A stretch of DNA of 64,000 bases, from contig CAILTK010000051.1 of assembly GCA_903837135.1 (NCBI GenBank), positions 113,281-177,280 of the forward strand, read 5' to 3'. A model generated the notes under the pieces. It saw only the letters and a program-made list of their open reading frames with translations, had not been told where the DNA came from and ran no database searches. Positions 23,329-32,844 of the stretch are shown here, piece by piece. A program made the translations under genes and the position numbers. The DNA is from an uncultured Caulobacterales bacterium. Its GTDB lineage: Bacteria > Pseudomonadota > Alphaproteobacteria > Caulobacterales > Caulobacteraceae. The first letter of the stretch is position 1; each line of letters opens with the position of its first letter.

Positions 23329-23341
23329 CGCCTGTCGCGAT
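23312..23341 (+). repeat. 15-bp tandem duplication over the murU-addB junction
   Basis: GACGCCTGTCGCGAT occurs twice head to tail (23312-23326, 23327-23341). Each copy is followed by GACG, so each gives an in-frame ATGA. murU ends in the first copy and addB has ATG codons at 23325 and 23340. Confidence 0.9.
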
Positions 23342-26300
23342 GACGTTCGGGCCGGCGAGGGATGATTCGGTGTACGCGGCTCCGCTGTTCGAAGGTCCGG
23401 GGCCCCGCTGGTTCTCGATCGACGCTCACCGGCCGTTCCTCGCCGACCTCGCCCGGGTGCTGTTCGGCGCGCTGGCGACCGAGGATCCGGCCGGCCTGTC
23501 CCGGGCGGTGGTCCTGGTCCCGACCCGCCGGGGCGCGCGATCCCTGGCCGAAGCCTTCGTGGGCGCCGCCGGCGGACGTCCGGTACTGCTGCCGCAGATC
23601 CTGGCGCTCGGCGACCTCGAGGAGGGCGAGCCGCCGTTCGAACCCGGCGACCTCGCGCTGGACCTTCCGCCCACGGTCGGCCCGATGCGGCGGCGCTTCG
23701 AACTCGCCCGGCTGATCCTCGACCATGCCGACGGCTTCGCCCCGACCCTCGGCGCGCAGGGGGCCCTGCACCTCGCCGACGCCCTGGCCGATTTCCTGGA
23801 CTCCGCCGCCATCGAGGAGGTGGAGTTGCCGGAGGATCCGCAGGTGCTGCTCGACGGCGAATTCGCCGAGCACTGGAAGGTCTCGGCCGCCGCCCTGCGC
23901 GTCGCCACCGACCTCTGGCCGGCGCGGCTACGCTCGCTCGGGCTGATGGATGTGGCCGCCCGGCGCACGGCCCTGCTGCGGGGCCTCGCCGAACAATGGC
24001 GCGCCGCGCCGCCGGACCGGCCGCTGATCGCCGCCGGCTCGACCGGCTCGGCGCCGGCGACCGCGCGTCTTCTCAAGGTCATCGCCGAGGCGCCGCGGGG
24101 GCTCGTGGTCCTGCCGGGGCTCGATCGCGATCTCGCCGAAAGCGCCTGGACCGAGGTGCGGGACGACCATCCGCAGGGCGCGCTGCGGCGCCTGCTCGGG
24201 GAGGCCGGCGTTCAGCGCGCCGACGTGCGGCGCTGGCCCGTGTCGGAGACGGCCGCCGCCGCGGCGCACGGACGGGCGCGCCGCCGGGTGGTCAACGAGG
24301 CGCTGCGGCCGGCCGAGGCGACCCGGGACTGGCGGGCGCAGATCGACGCGTTGAGGGCCGAGGCCGGCGCCTCCGGGGCCGACCCGGTCGCCGACGGCCT
24401 TTCGGGGCTCACCGTGGTCGAGGCCCGCGCGGAGGAGGAGGCGGCGGCGGCGATCGCCCTGTTGATGCGCGAGGCCCTGGAGACGCCCGGGCGGACCGCG
24501 GCGCTCGTCACGCCCGACCAGGCCCTGGCGCGGCGCGTGTCGGCGCGGCTGGCGCGCTGGCGTATCGAGGCCGACACTTCCGCCGGACGGCCGCTCGCCG
24601 AAACCCCGGTGGGGACGCTGCTGGGCCTGGCGAGCGAAGCCGTCGCGCAGGGGTTCGATCCGCCGACCCTGCTCGCCGTGTTGAAACACCCGCTGGTCGC
24701 GCTGGACGGATCGTCGGAGTCGGCCCAGCGCATCCTCGAACGGCGGGGCCTGCGCGGCCCGCGGCCCCGGGGCTGGCCGGGCCTCCGCGCCCGGCTCGAG
24801 GGCGAGCGGGACCGGCGAGAGGTCGGCGAGCGCGGGCCGTTCGACGCGGCCATCGCTCTGGCCGACGCGCTGCAAGCGGCGCTCTCTCCGCTGTCGGCCG
24901 TCTTCCACAGCGGGCCGGCGTCGCCGTCGGAGGCGGCGGCCGGCCTGGCGCGCGCCGTGGAGGCGCTTTCGCCCACCGCATGGAACGGCCAGACCGGCGA
25001 GGCCGCCGCCGGCCTCATCGCGGGGCTGCTCGAAGACGCCGCCATCCTTCCACCACTGAGCGCCTCGGCCTTCCGCGACCTGATCGGCGAACTGCTGGCC
25101 GGCCAGCTGGTGCGCCCCGGCGGCGCCCTGCACCCCCGGCTCAGGATCCTCGGCGCCATCGAGGCGCGGCTGGTGCACGCCGACCTGCTGATCGTGGCCG
25201 GCCTCGAGGAAGGCGTCTGGCCGCGTCTTCCGCCGGTCGACCCGTTCTTCTCGCGGCCCATGCGCAAGACCCTCGGCCTGCCGCCGCCCGAGCGCAGGAT
25301 CGGCCTCGCCGCGCACGACTTCGCCCAGGCGGCCTCGGCGCCCGAGGTGGTGCTGGTGGCGTGCGACCGGCGCGGCGGGCAGCCGGCGGTGCGATCGCGC
25401 TGGCTCTGGCGGCTGCAGACCCTGGCCCGGGGCGCCGGCCTGGACCTGCCGCGCCGAGCCGAACTGCTGGCCTGGGCGCGCGGCCTCGACGCCCCGCTGA
25501 CGCCGATCCCGCCCGATCTCAAACCGGCGCCGCGCCCGGCGCCCAGGCCGCCGGCGGAGGTGCGGCCCGACCGCCTGCCGGTCACCCGCATCGAGACCTG
25601 GGTGCGCGACCCCTACGCCATCTACGCCCGCGAAATCCTCGGCCTGCGTCCGATCGATCCGCCCGACATGGCCATGGACGCGCGCGCCCGCGGCACGGCG
25701 ATCCACCGGGCCTTCCAGAGTTTCGCCGAGGCTTACGCGCCCGGCCGGCCGGCCGACCCCGACCATCTGTTCGAGCGGCTGCTGGTCGAGGCGCTGGAAA
25801 GCGCGGGGGTCTCGGAGTCGGCCATGGCGCGCGAACGGGCGCTGGCGCGCCGGCTCGCCGGCTGGGCGGCGGCCTTCGAGGCCGACCGGCGACAGGACGG
25901 GCGCCGTTTCCTGATCGAGCGGGAGGGCCGGCTGGAGATCGACGTGCAGGGCCGTCCCTTTACGGTGACGGCCAAGGCCGACCGGATCGAGGTCGAGGGC
26001 GCTCTCGCCCATGTGCTCGACTTCAAGACCGGCGCGGCGCCCAGCCGCAAGCAGATCGAGCGTGGGTTCTCGCCCCAGCTCACCCTCACGGCGGCGATCC
26101 TGATGGGCGGCGGGTTCGAGGGTGTCGCCGGCGTCGATCCCGGCGAACTCGCCTACGTGCGGGTGACCGGGCGCCGTATCCCCGGCGAGGTGCAGCGCCC
26201 GCTGCCGGCCGCGGTGTCGCGCGAGGAGGCCGAGCGCGCCCTCGCGGGCCTCGTCGCCCGGGTGATCCGGTTTCGCGACGCGGACCAGGCCTACCGCTCG

Positions 26301-26411
26301 TGGGCCGCGCCCCAGTTCATCAGCGACCGCGGCGTCGGCGACTACGATCATCTCGCCCGCGTGTTCGAATGGCACGTGACCGGCGCCGGCGAAGACGGGG
26401 GTGACGCGTGA
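23325..26411 (+). CDS. addB: double-strand-break repair nuclease AddB
   Basis: Subunit of the AddAB helicase-nuclease that resects DNA ends for RecA loading. The 1,028-residue protein (1,023 from the second ATG) has a degenerate helicase-like N-terminal half (GPRWFSIDAHRPFLADLARVL, VVLVPTRRGARSLAEAF) and a C-terminal RecB-type nuclease domain with RGTAIHRAFQSF and the catalytic VLDFKTG motif followed by K in RKQ. The length fits the alphaproteobacterial AddB family. It lies between murU and addA with ATGA/GTGA overlaps on both sides. Confidence 0.93.
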   Translation: MTPVAMTFGPARDDSVYAAPLFEGPGPRWFSIDAHRPFLADLARVLFGALATEDPAGLSRAVVLVPTRRGARSLAEAFVGAAGGRPVLLPQILALGDLEEGEPPFEPGDLALDLPPTVGPMRRRFELARLILDHADGFAPTLGAQGALHLADALADFLDSAAIEEVELPEDPQVLLDGEFAEHWKVSAAALRVATDLWPARLRSLGLMDVAARRTALLRGLAEQWRAAPPDRPLIAAGSTGSAPATARLLKVIAEAPRGLVVLPGLDRDLAESAWTEVRDDHPQGALRRLLGEAGVQRADVRRWPVSETAAAAAHGRARRRVVNEALRPAEATRDWRAQIDALRAEAGASGADPVADGLSGLTVVEARAEEEAAAAIALLMREALETPGRTAALVTPDQALARRVSARLARWRIEADTSAGRPLAETPVGTLLGLASEAVAQGFDPPTLLAVLKHPLVALDGSSESAQRILERRGLRGPRPRGWPGLRARLEGERDRREVGERGPFDAAIALADALQAALSPLSAVFHSGPASPSEAAAGLARAVEALSPTAWNGQTGEAAAGLIAGLLEDAAILPPLSASAFRDLIGELLAGQLVRPGGALHPRLRILGAIEARLVHADLLIVAGLEEGVWPRLPPVDPFFSRPMRKTLGLPPPERRIGLAAHDFAQAASAPEVVLVACDRRGGQPAVRSRWLWRLQTLARGAGLDLPRRAELLAWARGLDAPLTPIPPDLKPAPRPAPRPPAEVRPDRLPVTRIETWVRDPYAIYAREILGLRPIDPPDMAMDARARGTAIHRAFQSFAEAYAPGRPADPDHLFERLLVEALESAGVSESAMARERALARRLAGWAAAFEADRRQDGRRFLIEREGRLEIDVQGRPFTVTAKADRIEVEGALAHVLDFKTGAAPSRKQIERGFSPQLTLTAAILMGGGFEGVAGVDPGELAYVRVTGRRIPGEVQRPLPAAVSREEAERALAGLVARVIRFRDADQAYRSWAAPQFISDRGVGDYDHLARVFEWHVTGAGEDGGDA

Positions 26412-29400
26412 CCGCGCCGCATCCCCGGACTCCCCACCCCCAGAGCATCGCCGCCGATCCCGGCACCTCGGCCTTCGTCACCGCCAACGCCGGATCGGGC
26501 AAGACCTCGACCCTCGTCAACCGGGTGGCCCGCCTCCTGATCCGCCGGGTCGATCCGCAGGCCATCCTCTGCGTCACCTACACCAAGGCCGCGGCGGCCG
26601 AGATGCAGCGCAGGCTGTTCGACAAGCTCGGCGACTGGGCCGTGGCCGACGACGCGGACCTGCGCCGGGCCCTCGATGAGCTCGGCGAGGCGCCGGACGA
26701 CCTGTCCGACGCTCGCACCCTGTTCGCCAAGGCGCTGGAGACGCCGGGCGGGCTGAAGATTCAGACGCTGCACGCGTTCTGCGAGGCCCTGCTGCGGCGC
26801 TTTCCGCTCGAGGCCGGCGTGGCGCCCGGCTTCTCGGTGCTCGACGACGCCGAAGCGGCGGAGGTGTCGGCGCGGGCCCGCGCCAGCCTGGCCGAGATCA
26901 CCCTGGCGCGGCCCGACCACCCGCTGGCCGCCGCCTACGACCATTTCGCGGTGGAGCTGGCGCTCGACGGTTTCGAGAGCCTGTTCAAGACCTTCGAGAC
27001 CGAACGGCAGGCGATCCGGGACTACATAGACCGCTGCGGCGCGTTCGAGGACGCGATCGCCGACGTCTGGCGCACGTGCGGCTTCGACGGTCCCACCACG
27101 GTGGACGCGGTGAAGCAGGACGCGCTCGCCGGCTGCGACTGGCGCGCGTGGCGCGCCGCCGCCGAAGCCCTCGGCCAGGGCGGCAAGCAGGACCAGGCCG
27201 TGTCCGCCGCCCTGCTCGCCGCCATCGCCTGCGCCGAGGACCATCCTGAGCGATTCGACCAGTGCTGGGGCGTGTTCGCGAAGGCCGACGGCGAACCGCG
27301 CGCCGAACGGAGCCTGTTCACCCAAGGCACGCCCGCCGCGATCCAGGACTGGCTGCGGCGCGAGCAGGCGCGGCTGCACGACGCGCTCGGCCGCCTGCGA
27401 TCGGCCCGCGTGGCGTCCGACACGGCGCACGCCCTGACCCTCGCCTACGCCTACGGCGAATTCTACGAAGGCGAGAAGGCCTCGCGCGCGGCGCTGGATT
27501 TCCCGGACCTCATCGCGCGCACCCGCGACCTGCTGACCGAGCGGGCCAGCGCCGCCTGGGTGCTCTACAAGCTGGACGGCGGCATCGACCACGTCCTGCT
27601 CGACGAGGCGCAGGACACCGCGCCCGAGCAGTGGGACATTCTCGAGGCGCTCACGGCGGACTTCTTCACCGGCGCCGGTCTGCCCAAGGACCGACCCTTG
27701 CCGCGCACGGTGTTCGCCGTCGGCGACGAGAAACAATCGATCTATTCGTTTCAGGGCGCCCGGCCCGAACAGCTGCGCGCGCAGACCGCCGCCTATGAGC
27801 GCCGCGCCGGCGGGGCCGACCGTCCGTTCGTCGAGCCGTCGCTGGTCGAAAGCTGGCGCTCGACGCCCGAGGTGCTCGGGTTCGTCGACGCCGTCTTCGC
27901 CGATCCGGTCCTGCGCACCGCCGTGCCCGCGCCGATCGGCCAGACCGACCTGGCGCACGTGGCGCGTCGACCCGCCGGCGCCGGGACCGTCGATCTGTGG
28001 CCGCTCGAGGCGGACGTGAAGACCGAGCCGCCCGACGCCTGGGATCCGGTCGACGCCGACCCGCCGGAGAGCGCCCGCAAGCGCCTCGCCCGCAAGGTGG
28101 CGGCCGAGGTGGCGCGCCTCGTCCGCGAGGACGCGGTGATGGGCCCCGGCGAGCGGCCCCGCGCCGCGGCCCCCGGCGACGTCCTGATCCTCGTCCGCAA
28201 ACGCGACACCGTGTTCGAGGAGGTGATCCGCGCGCTGAAGCAGGCCGGGGTGCCCGTCGCCGGCGCCGACAAGCTCACCCTCTCGGACCACATCGTGTTT
28301 CAGGACGTGCTGGCCCTGATCCGGGTCTGCCTGTTCCCCAGCGACGACCTCCGGCTCGCGGCCCTTCTGCGCAGCCCGTTCTGCGGGGTCGACGAGCAGG
28401 CGCTGTTCGATCTGGCCCATGACCGGGACGGATCGCTATGGGCCGCCCTCGGCCGGCGGGCGGACGAGCGGCAGGAATGGCGCGAGGCGCTGGCCTTCCT
28501 GGGCTGGGCGCGGGACCAGGCCCGGGCGCGCATCCCGTTCGGCTTCCTCGGCCGCGTGCTGTCCTATCTCGACGCCGACGGCCGCTCCATGCGCCAGCGG
28601 ATCCTGACCCGGCTCGGCCGCGAGGCGGAGGACGCGCTCGACGAACTGCTGGCCGAAGCCCTGAAGGCCGAACGGCGCGGACTGTACGACCTCGAGCGCT
28701 TCGCCGCGGCGCTCGAGCGCAGCGAGATCCAGGTGAAGCGCGAGCTCGAAGCCGGCGGCGGCGAGGTGCGGGTGATGACCGTTCACGGCGCCAAGGGTCT
28801 CGAGGCGCCGATCGTCATCCTCCCCGAGACCGCCGGAGCCCCCGCCAAACCCGGCGGCGCCCTGCTGCGGACCCGGTCGGCCGGCTTCCTGTTCGCGCCG
28901 CGCAAGGCCGACGACTGCGCCGCCTCCGCCGAAGCCCGCGCCTTCGAGGCCGAACGACAGGCGCACGAGGCGCTGCGCCTGCTCTATGTGGCGCTGACCC
29001 GCGCGCGGGACCGGGTGATCGTGGCCGGGCGCCTGCCGGGCAACGCCAAGGCGGGCGCGCCGGATCCGGCCTCCTGGTACGCCCGCATCGCGTCCGCCTT
29101 CGACCGGCCGGCGATCGCCGCCGCGACCCGGACGGTCGGCGCGGTGCGGCGCTTCGGCGCCGATCCCTTGCCGGCGCCGGGTGGCCGTCCGCCTGCGACC
29201 GTCGGCGCGCCCCCGGAATGGATCGATCGCGCGCCGCCGGCGGAGCCCGTCTCGGCCCGCTACGCCGCGCCCTCGACCCTGGCCGAGGCGGAGCGTGGAC
29301 CGGCTCCCTCGCCCCTGGCGCGGACCCGCGGGATCGGCCGCTTCCGCCGGGGCGAGCTGATCCATCGCCTGCTCGAGGTGCTGCCCGACCTGCCGCCCGC

Positions 29401-29857
29401 CGCCTGGGAGGACGGCGCGCGCCGCCTGCTGGCCAAGGCGTCCGATCTCGACGAGGATCAGCGCGCCGAGATGGCCTCCGCCGCCCTGGCCGTGCTGCGC
29501 GACGCGCAGTTCGCCGAGGTGTTCGGGCCGGGCTCGGTGGCTGAGGCGGCCATCGCCGGCGGCGCGCCCGACCTGCCGCCCGACCTTCGGATCTCCGGCC
29601 GCATCGATCGGATGACCCTCGCCGCGGATCGTGTCCTGGTGGTCGACTTCAAGACCAACCGTCCCGCGCCGGAGCGGATCGAGGACGCCGACCGCGCCTA
29701 TGTGGTGCAGATGGCGGTCTACGTCGCGGTGCTGCGGGCGCTCTACCCCGCGCGGCGGGTGGAGGCGGCGCTGGTGTGGACCGACGGCCCCAAACTGATG
29801 CCGGTCCCAGAAATCCTGATCGACCAGACCCTGGCCGCGCTCCGCGCCGAGCGTTGA
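26408..29857 (+). CDS. addA: double-strand-break repair helicase-nuclease AddA
   Basis: A 1,149-residue UvrD-family helicase with a RecB nuclease domain. Walker A is TANAGSGKTSTL (about residue 27), motif Ia is CVTYTKAAAAEMQ, Walker B is LLDEAQD, motif III GDEKQSIYSFQGA, motifs V-VI VMTVHGAKGLEAPIV and LLYVALTRARDRVIVAG. The C-terminal nuclease has GELIHRLLE and VVDFKTNRP. The start is GTG at 26408, overlapping the addB stop. No Chi-site information can be taken from the sequence. trxA follows 97 bp downstream. Confidence 0.95.
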   Translation: MTAPHPRTPHPQSIAADPGTSAFVTANAGSGKTSTLVNRVARLLIRRVDPQAILCVTYTKAAAAEMQRRLFDKLGDWAVADDADLRRALDELGEAPDDLSDARTLFAKALETPGGLKIQTLHAFCEALLRRFPLEAGVAPGFSVLDDAEAAEVSARARASLAEITLARPDHPLAAAYDHFAVELALDGFESLFKTFETERQAIRDYIDRCGAFEDAIADVWRTCGFDGPTTVDAVKQDALAGCDWRAWRAAAEALGQGGKQDQAVSAALLAAIACAEDHPERFDQCWGVFAKADGEPRAERSLFTQGTPAAIQDWLRREQARLHDALGRLRSARVASDTAHALTLAYAYGEFYEGEKASRAALDFPDLIARTRDLLTERASAAWVLYKLDGGIDHVLLDEAQDTAPEQWDILEALTADFFTGAGLPKDRPLPRTVFAVGDEKQSIYSFQGARPEQLRAQTAAYERRAGGADRPFVEPSLVESWRSTPEVLGFVDAVFADPVLRTAVPAPIGQTDLAHVARRPAGAGTVDLWPLEADVKTEPPDAWDPVDADPPESARKRLARKVAAEVARLVREDAVMGPGERPRAAAPGDVLILVRKRDTVFEEVIRALKQAGVPVAGADKLTLSDHIVFQDVLALIRVCLFPSDDLRLAALLRSPFCGVDEQALFDLAHDRDGSLWAALGRRADERQEWREALAFLGWARDQARARIPFGFLGRVLSYLDADGRSMRQRILTRLGREAEDALDELLAEALKAERRGLYDLERFAAALERSEIQVKRELEAGGGEVRVMTVHGAKGLEAPIVILPETAGAPAKPGGALLRTRSAGFLFAPRKADDCAASAEARAFEAERQAHEALRLLYVALTRARDRVIVAGRLPGNAKAGAPDPASWYARIASAFDRPAIAAATRTVGAVRRFGADPLPAPGGRPPATVGAPPEWIDRAPPAEPVSARYAAPSTLAEAERGPAPSPLARTRGIGRFRRGELIHRLLEVLPDLPPAAWEDGARRLLAKASDLDEDQRAEMASAALAVLRDAQFAEVFGPGSVAEAAIAGGAPDLPPDLRISGRIDRMTLAADRVLVVDFKTNRPAPERIEDADRAYVVQMAVYVAVLRALYPARRVEAALVWTDGPKLMPVPEILIDQTLAALRAER

Positions 29858-29954
29858 TCGCCGCGCGCGAGCGATTAGATTAGCGACCTGAATGGCGGTC
29901 CGTGCGATAGTCGCGCGATGGGCCGCATGGCCCGATGGGGCTTGGAGGAATGCG

Positions 29955-30305
29955 ATGACGACCGTGAAGGTCACCGACGAAAGCTTCGAATCCGACGTGC
30001 TCAAGGCCTCGGGTCCGGTGCTGGTGGATTTCTGGGCCGAATGGTGCGGCCCGTGCAAGCAGATCGCCCCCGCGCTCGAACAGATCGCCGAAGAGCTCGG
30101 CGGCAAGGTCACCGTGGCCAAGATCAACATCGACGAGAACCAGATGACGCCCGGCCGCTACGGCGTGCGCGGCATCCCGACCATGATGCTGTTCAAGGAC
30201 GGCCAGATGGCCTCGATGACCGTCGGCGCCATGCCCAAGTCCAAGATCCTGGAATGGCTCGGCGAAGCGGGCGTGAAGGGTAACGAGGCCGCCAAGAGGG
30301 CGTAG
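29955..30305 (+). CDS. trxA: thioredoxin
   Basis: A 116-residue cytoplasmic dithiol reductant. The active site is W30-C31-G-P-C34 in LVDFWAEWCGPCKQIAP, with the cis-proline loop GIPTMMLFKDG. The start at 29955 has a GGAGG Shine-Dalgarno; the open frame extends upstream to 29892 without one. It is last in the tsaE-to-trxA run and is followed by an intrinsic terminator. Confidence 0.96.
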   Translation: MTTVKVTDESFESDVLKASGPVLVDFWAEWCGPCKQIAPALEQIAEELGGKVTVAKINIDENQMTPGRYGVRGIPTMMLFKDGQMASMTVGAMPKSKILEWLGEAGVKGNEAAKRA

Positions 30306-30338
30306 GCGCCGGCTCTCGGCTCCTGCTGATGGAAAACG

Positions 30339-30365
30339 GGCGCGGGCCGAGGTCCGCGCCTTTTT
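30339..30365 (+). terminator. intrinsic terminator of trxA
   Basis: A 7-bp perfect GC stem (GGCGCGG, 30339-30345, with CCGCGCC, 30354-30360), 8-nt loop, followed at once by TTTTT (30361-30365). It lies in the 78-bp spacer between convergent trxA and the HAD gene. Confidence 0.88.
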
Positions 30366-30383
30366 GCTGCGCCGTGCCGCGCG

Positions 30384-31127
30384 TCAGGGCGCCGCGGCGA
30401 TGAAGGCCCGGATCACGTGCTCGGTCTCGAGCGGATCGCGCACCTCGATGCACTCCACCCCGGTGGTGCGGGCCGGATGGTCGTTGCCGCCGGGGAACAG
30501 GGCGTCGCCGACGAACAGCATCCGCGCGATCGGGATGTCGAGCTCGAGCTTCAGCTTGTGGATGCCGTAGGCCTTGTCGACCCCGGGGCGGGTGATGTCG
30601 ATCGAGGTGGCGCCGCCGAGTGTGACCGAGAAGTCCGGCAGCAGGGGGTCGAGGATGGCCTTGATCTTCTTGCGCTTGGCGAAGTCGGGATCCCAGGCCT
30701 TCTTCTCGGTGAGCGGCGCCTCCTGGCCGAGGGCCGACAGGGTGATCTGGCTGCCGCGGTCCTCGATCAGCTCGCCCCAGTGTTTCGCGGGCCGGAAGCC
30801 CGACTGGTCGAAGGCCGTGTCGAGCGAGGTGACGATCTTCTTCTTCTCGGCGGCCGTGAAGTCCTCCGCATAGAGGACTCGCCACTGCCCGTCGTACTGC
30901 AGGAACCGCGTGCCGGTGGTCGGCAGCATCGACAGCCGTTTCAGCCGGTCGTCGGTCGGCAGGTACGGCAGGAGCTGCTTCTGGAACTGGGTCCAGGTGC
31001 CGCCCGAAATGATGGCGACGCGCGCCACCGACAGCAGCCGGCCGAGCAGCCGGCCCATGCCCACGCCAAGCGGCGCCTTGCTCTTGGCCAGCGTGCCGTC
31101 GAGATCGAAAACCATCAGCTGTTTCAC
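30384..31127 (-). CDS. HAD-IIB hydrolase resembling eukaryotic-type phosphomannomutase
   Basis: A 247-residue HAD-superfamily protein. Motif I is FDLDGTLAKSK (nucleophile D8, D10), motif II lies in IISGGT, motif III is supplied by K/R residues around GGATSIDITRPGVDKAYGI, and motif IV is FVGDALFPGGND. The EDRGSQITLSALGQEAP stretch and the general layout are those of the PMM-like HAD-IIB group. It overlaps manA by 4 bp, so mannose-6-phosphate to mannose-1-phosphate conversion is an attractive idea, but sugar-phosphate phosphatase activity is equally possible. It is last in the ten-gene sugar-phosphate operon; the start is GTG at 31127. Confidence 0.78.
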   Translation of the reverse strand: MKQLMVFDLDGTLAKSKAPLGVGMGRLLGRLLSVARVAIISGGTWTQFQKQLLPYLPTDDRLKRLSMLPTTGTRFLQYDGQWRVLYAEDFTAAEKKKIVTSLDTAFDQSGFRPAKHWGELIEDRGSQITLSALGQEAPLTEKKAWDPDFAKRKKIKAILDPLLPDFSVTLGGATSIDITRPGVDKAYGIHKLKLELDIPIARMLFVGDALFPGGNDHPARTTGVECIEVRDPLETEHVIRAFIAAAP

Positions 31128-32110
31128 GGGCGCTCCGGTATCGAGATGTCGAGCAGGGTGGTCTCGCCGTCCGGTCGGAACCGGCAGGGTCCGAGCGCCG
31201 CCGGCAACAGCATGACGCCGCCGCGCGCCAGGCCGTGCCGATCGCCCTGATGCTCCACGGCGCCCGAGCCCGCCACGCAGACGAGGATACGCGGCTCGCC
31301 CGCCGCGCCGACCTCGAGCGGCTGGTCGCCGGTGATGCGGTCGACGCGGAAATGGCAGTCGTCGAGCAGCCGCTCGCGCCCGCCGGCCTCGGGCCGCGGC
31401 GCGACCGGCCGCACCATCCCCTGGTCGAAGTCGACGCTCTTCAGGGCCTGCTCGACCTGCAGGTCGCGCGGCTTGTGCGTCTTGGGATCGACGTGGTTCC
31501 AGTCGTAGAGGCGGAAGGTGGTGTCGCTGTTTTCCTGGACTTCGAACACCATCACCCCGTCCCCGAGCGAATGCACCGTGCCGGCTTCGATCAGCACCGC
31601 CTGTCCGACCTCGGGCTGGAAGCTGGCCAGATGCTCATCCACGGTCTGCTGGTCGAGGCCCCGAAGCGCCTCTGCGTCGGTGTGCGGCTTCAGCCCGGCG
31701 TAGATGCGCCCGCCCGGGTCGGCCTGCAGCACCACCCAGGCCTCGGTCTTGCCGCTGTCGCCGTCGGGGATCAGGTCGGTCTGGTCGTCGCGCGGGTGCA
31801 CCTGCACCGACAGCATCTGCTCCACGTCGAGGAATTTCAGCAGCAGGGGAAAGCGCTCGAACCGCCCGGCCAGGCGGCCGAGCAAGGCCTCGGGCGCCGA
31901 CCGCATCAGATCGGTGAGGGAGGCGCCCTTGAGCGGGCCTTCGGCCACCAGGCTCGCGTGGTCCTGGCGGTCGCTGAGAATCCAGGCCTCGCCGATGGTG
32001 TTGGCCTCGTCGCCCGGCAGGGGCTTGTCCATCCAGCCGCCGAGCCGCCGCCCGCCCCACAGACGGTACTGGAAGATCGGCTCGAAGCTCAGAGGATAGA
32101 GGTCGGCCAT
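31124..32110 (-). CDS. manA: type I mannose-6-phosphate isomerase
   Basis: Interconverts mannose-6-phosphate and fructose-6-phosphate. The 328-residue cupin has the zinc-binding VQVHPRDDQTD, KTEAWVVL and GTVHSLG motifs in order. The N-terminus PLSFEPIFQYRLWGGRRLG matches the short bacterial class I enzymes. The ATG is at 32110, 5 bp after the pgl stop, and its stop overlaps the downstream HAD start. It supplies the link from the pentose-phosphate genes to GDP-mannose or mannose use. Confidence 0.93.
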   Translation of the reverse strand: MADLYPLSFEPIFQYRLWGGRRLGGWMDKPLPGDEANTIGEAWILSDRQDHASLVAEGPLKGASLTDLMRSAPEALLGRLAGRFERFPLLLKFLDVEQMLSVQVHPRDDQTDLIPDGDSGKTEAWVVLQADPGGRIYAGLKPHTDAEALRGLDQQTVDEHLASFQPEVGQAVLIEAGTVHSLGDGVMVFEVQENSDTTFRLYDWNHVDPKTHKPRDLQVEQALKSVDFDQGMVRPVAPRPEAGGRERLLDDCHFRVDRITGDQPLEVGAAGEPRILVCVAGSGAVEHQGDRHGLARGGVMLLPAALGPCRFRPDGETTLLDISIPERP

Positions 32111-32115
32111 GCGGG

Positions 32116-32844
32116 TCACAGTCCGGCCGCGGCGCTGTCGCAGAACACGACCAGGGAGCCGATCGGATTGATCCGCGCCGCCGGCAGGGCCTGATCGCCG
32201 GCGGTCAGCCGTTGCAGCATGTCCCGCTTGCCGGCGCCGGTGACCATGAAGACCGTGTGGCGGCTGCTCTCCAGGGCCGGATAGGTGAGGGTGATGCGGG
32301 GCTCGGCCTTGGCGCCGATCACCGCGGCGGCCCAGTGGCTCCGCTCCCGCAGCACCGCCGTGTCCGGGAACAAGGAGGCGGTATGGCCGTCGTCGCCGAG
32401 GCCGAGCAGGGTGACGTCGAACAGGGGCCGGCCGGGATCCAGCCGGTCCGATCCGTGAAACGCCTTCAGCGTCCGTTCGTAGGCCGCGGCGGCGGCGGCG
32501 GGATCGAGCCCTTCGGTGGGGACCGGATGCACGTTGGCGGCCGGTATGGGGATGTGGTCGATCAAGGCTTCGCGCACCATCCGATAGTTGCTGAGGGGGT
32601 CGCCCGGCGGCACGAACCGCTCGTCGCCGAAGAACAGGTGGGCGCTCCGCCAGGGAAAGCGGTCGCGATAGCGGGGTTCGGCGAGGCGCTGATAGAGGAC
32701 CTTGGGCGTCGACCCGCCTGACAGGCACAGGCTGAAGGGGTCGCCCTTGATGAAGGCGAGCTCCATCAGCCAGTCGGCGAGGCGGTCCGCCATGGTGTCG
32801 GCGTCGCCCACCACCTGGACGTCGATCGACCTCTGAACCGTCAT
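32116..32844 (-). CDS. pgl: 6-phosphogluconolactonase
   Basis: Hydrolyses 6-phosphogluconolactone made by Zwf. The 242-residue product shows the family blocks LCLSGGSTPKVLY, FFGDERFVPPGDPLSN and LLGLGDDGHTASLFP, with a typical length. The ATG at 32844 overlaps the rpe stop (ATGA). Unlike many alphaproteobacteria, where zwf-pgl-edd are adjacent, pgl is separated from zwf by three genes here. Confidence 0.95.
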   Translation of the reverse strand: MTVQRSIDVQVVGDADTMADRLADWLMELAFIKGDPFSLCLSGGSTPKVLYQRLAEPRYRDRFPWRSAHLFFGDERFVPPGDPLSNYRMVREALIDHIPIPAANVHPVPTEGLDPAAAAAAYERTLKAFHGSDRLDPGRPLFDVTLLGLGDDGHTASLFPDTAVLRERSHWAAAVIGAKAEPRITLTYPALESSRHTVFMVTGAGKRDMLQRLTAGDQALPAARINPIGSLVVFCDSAAAGL

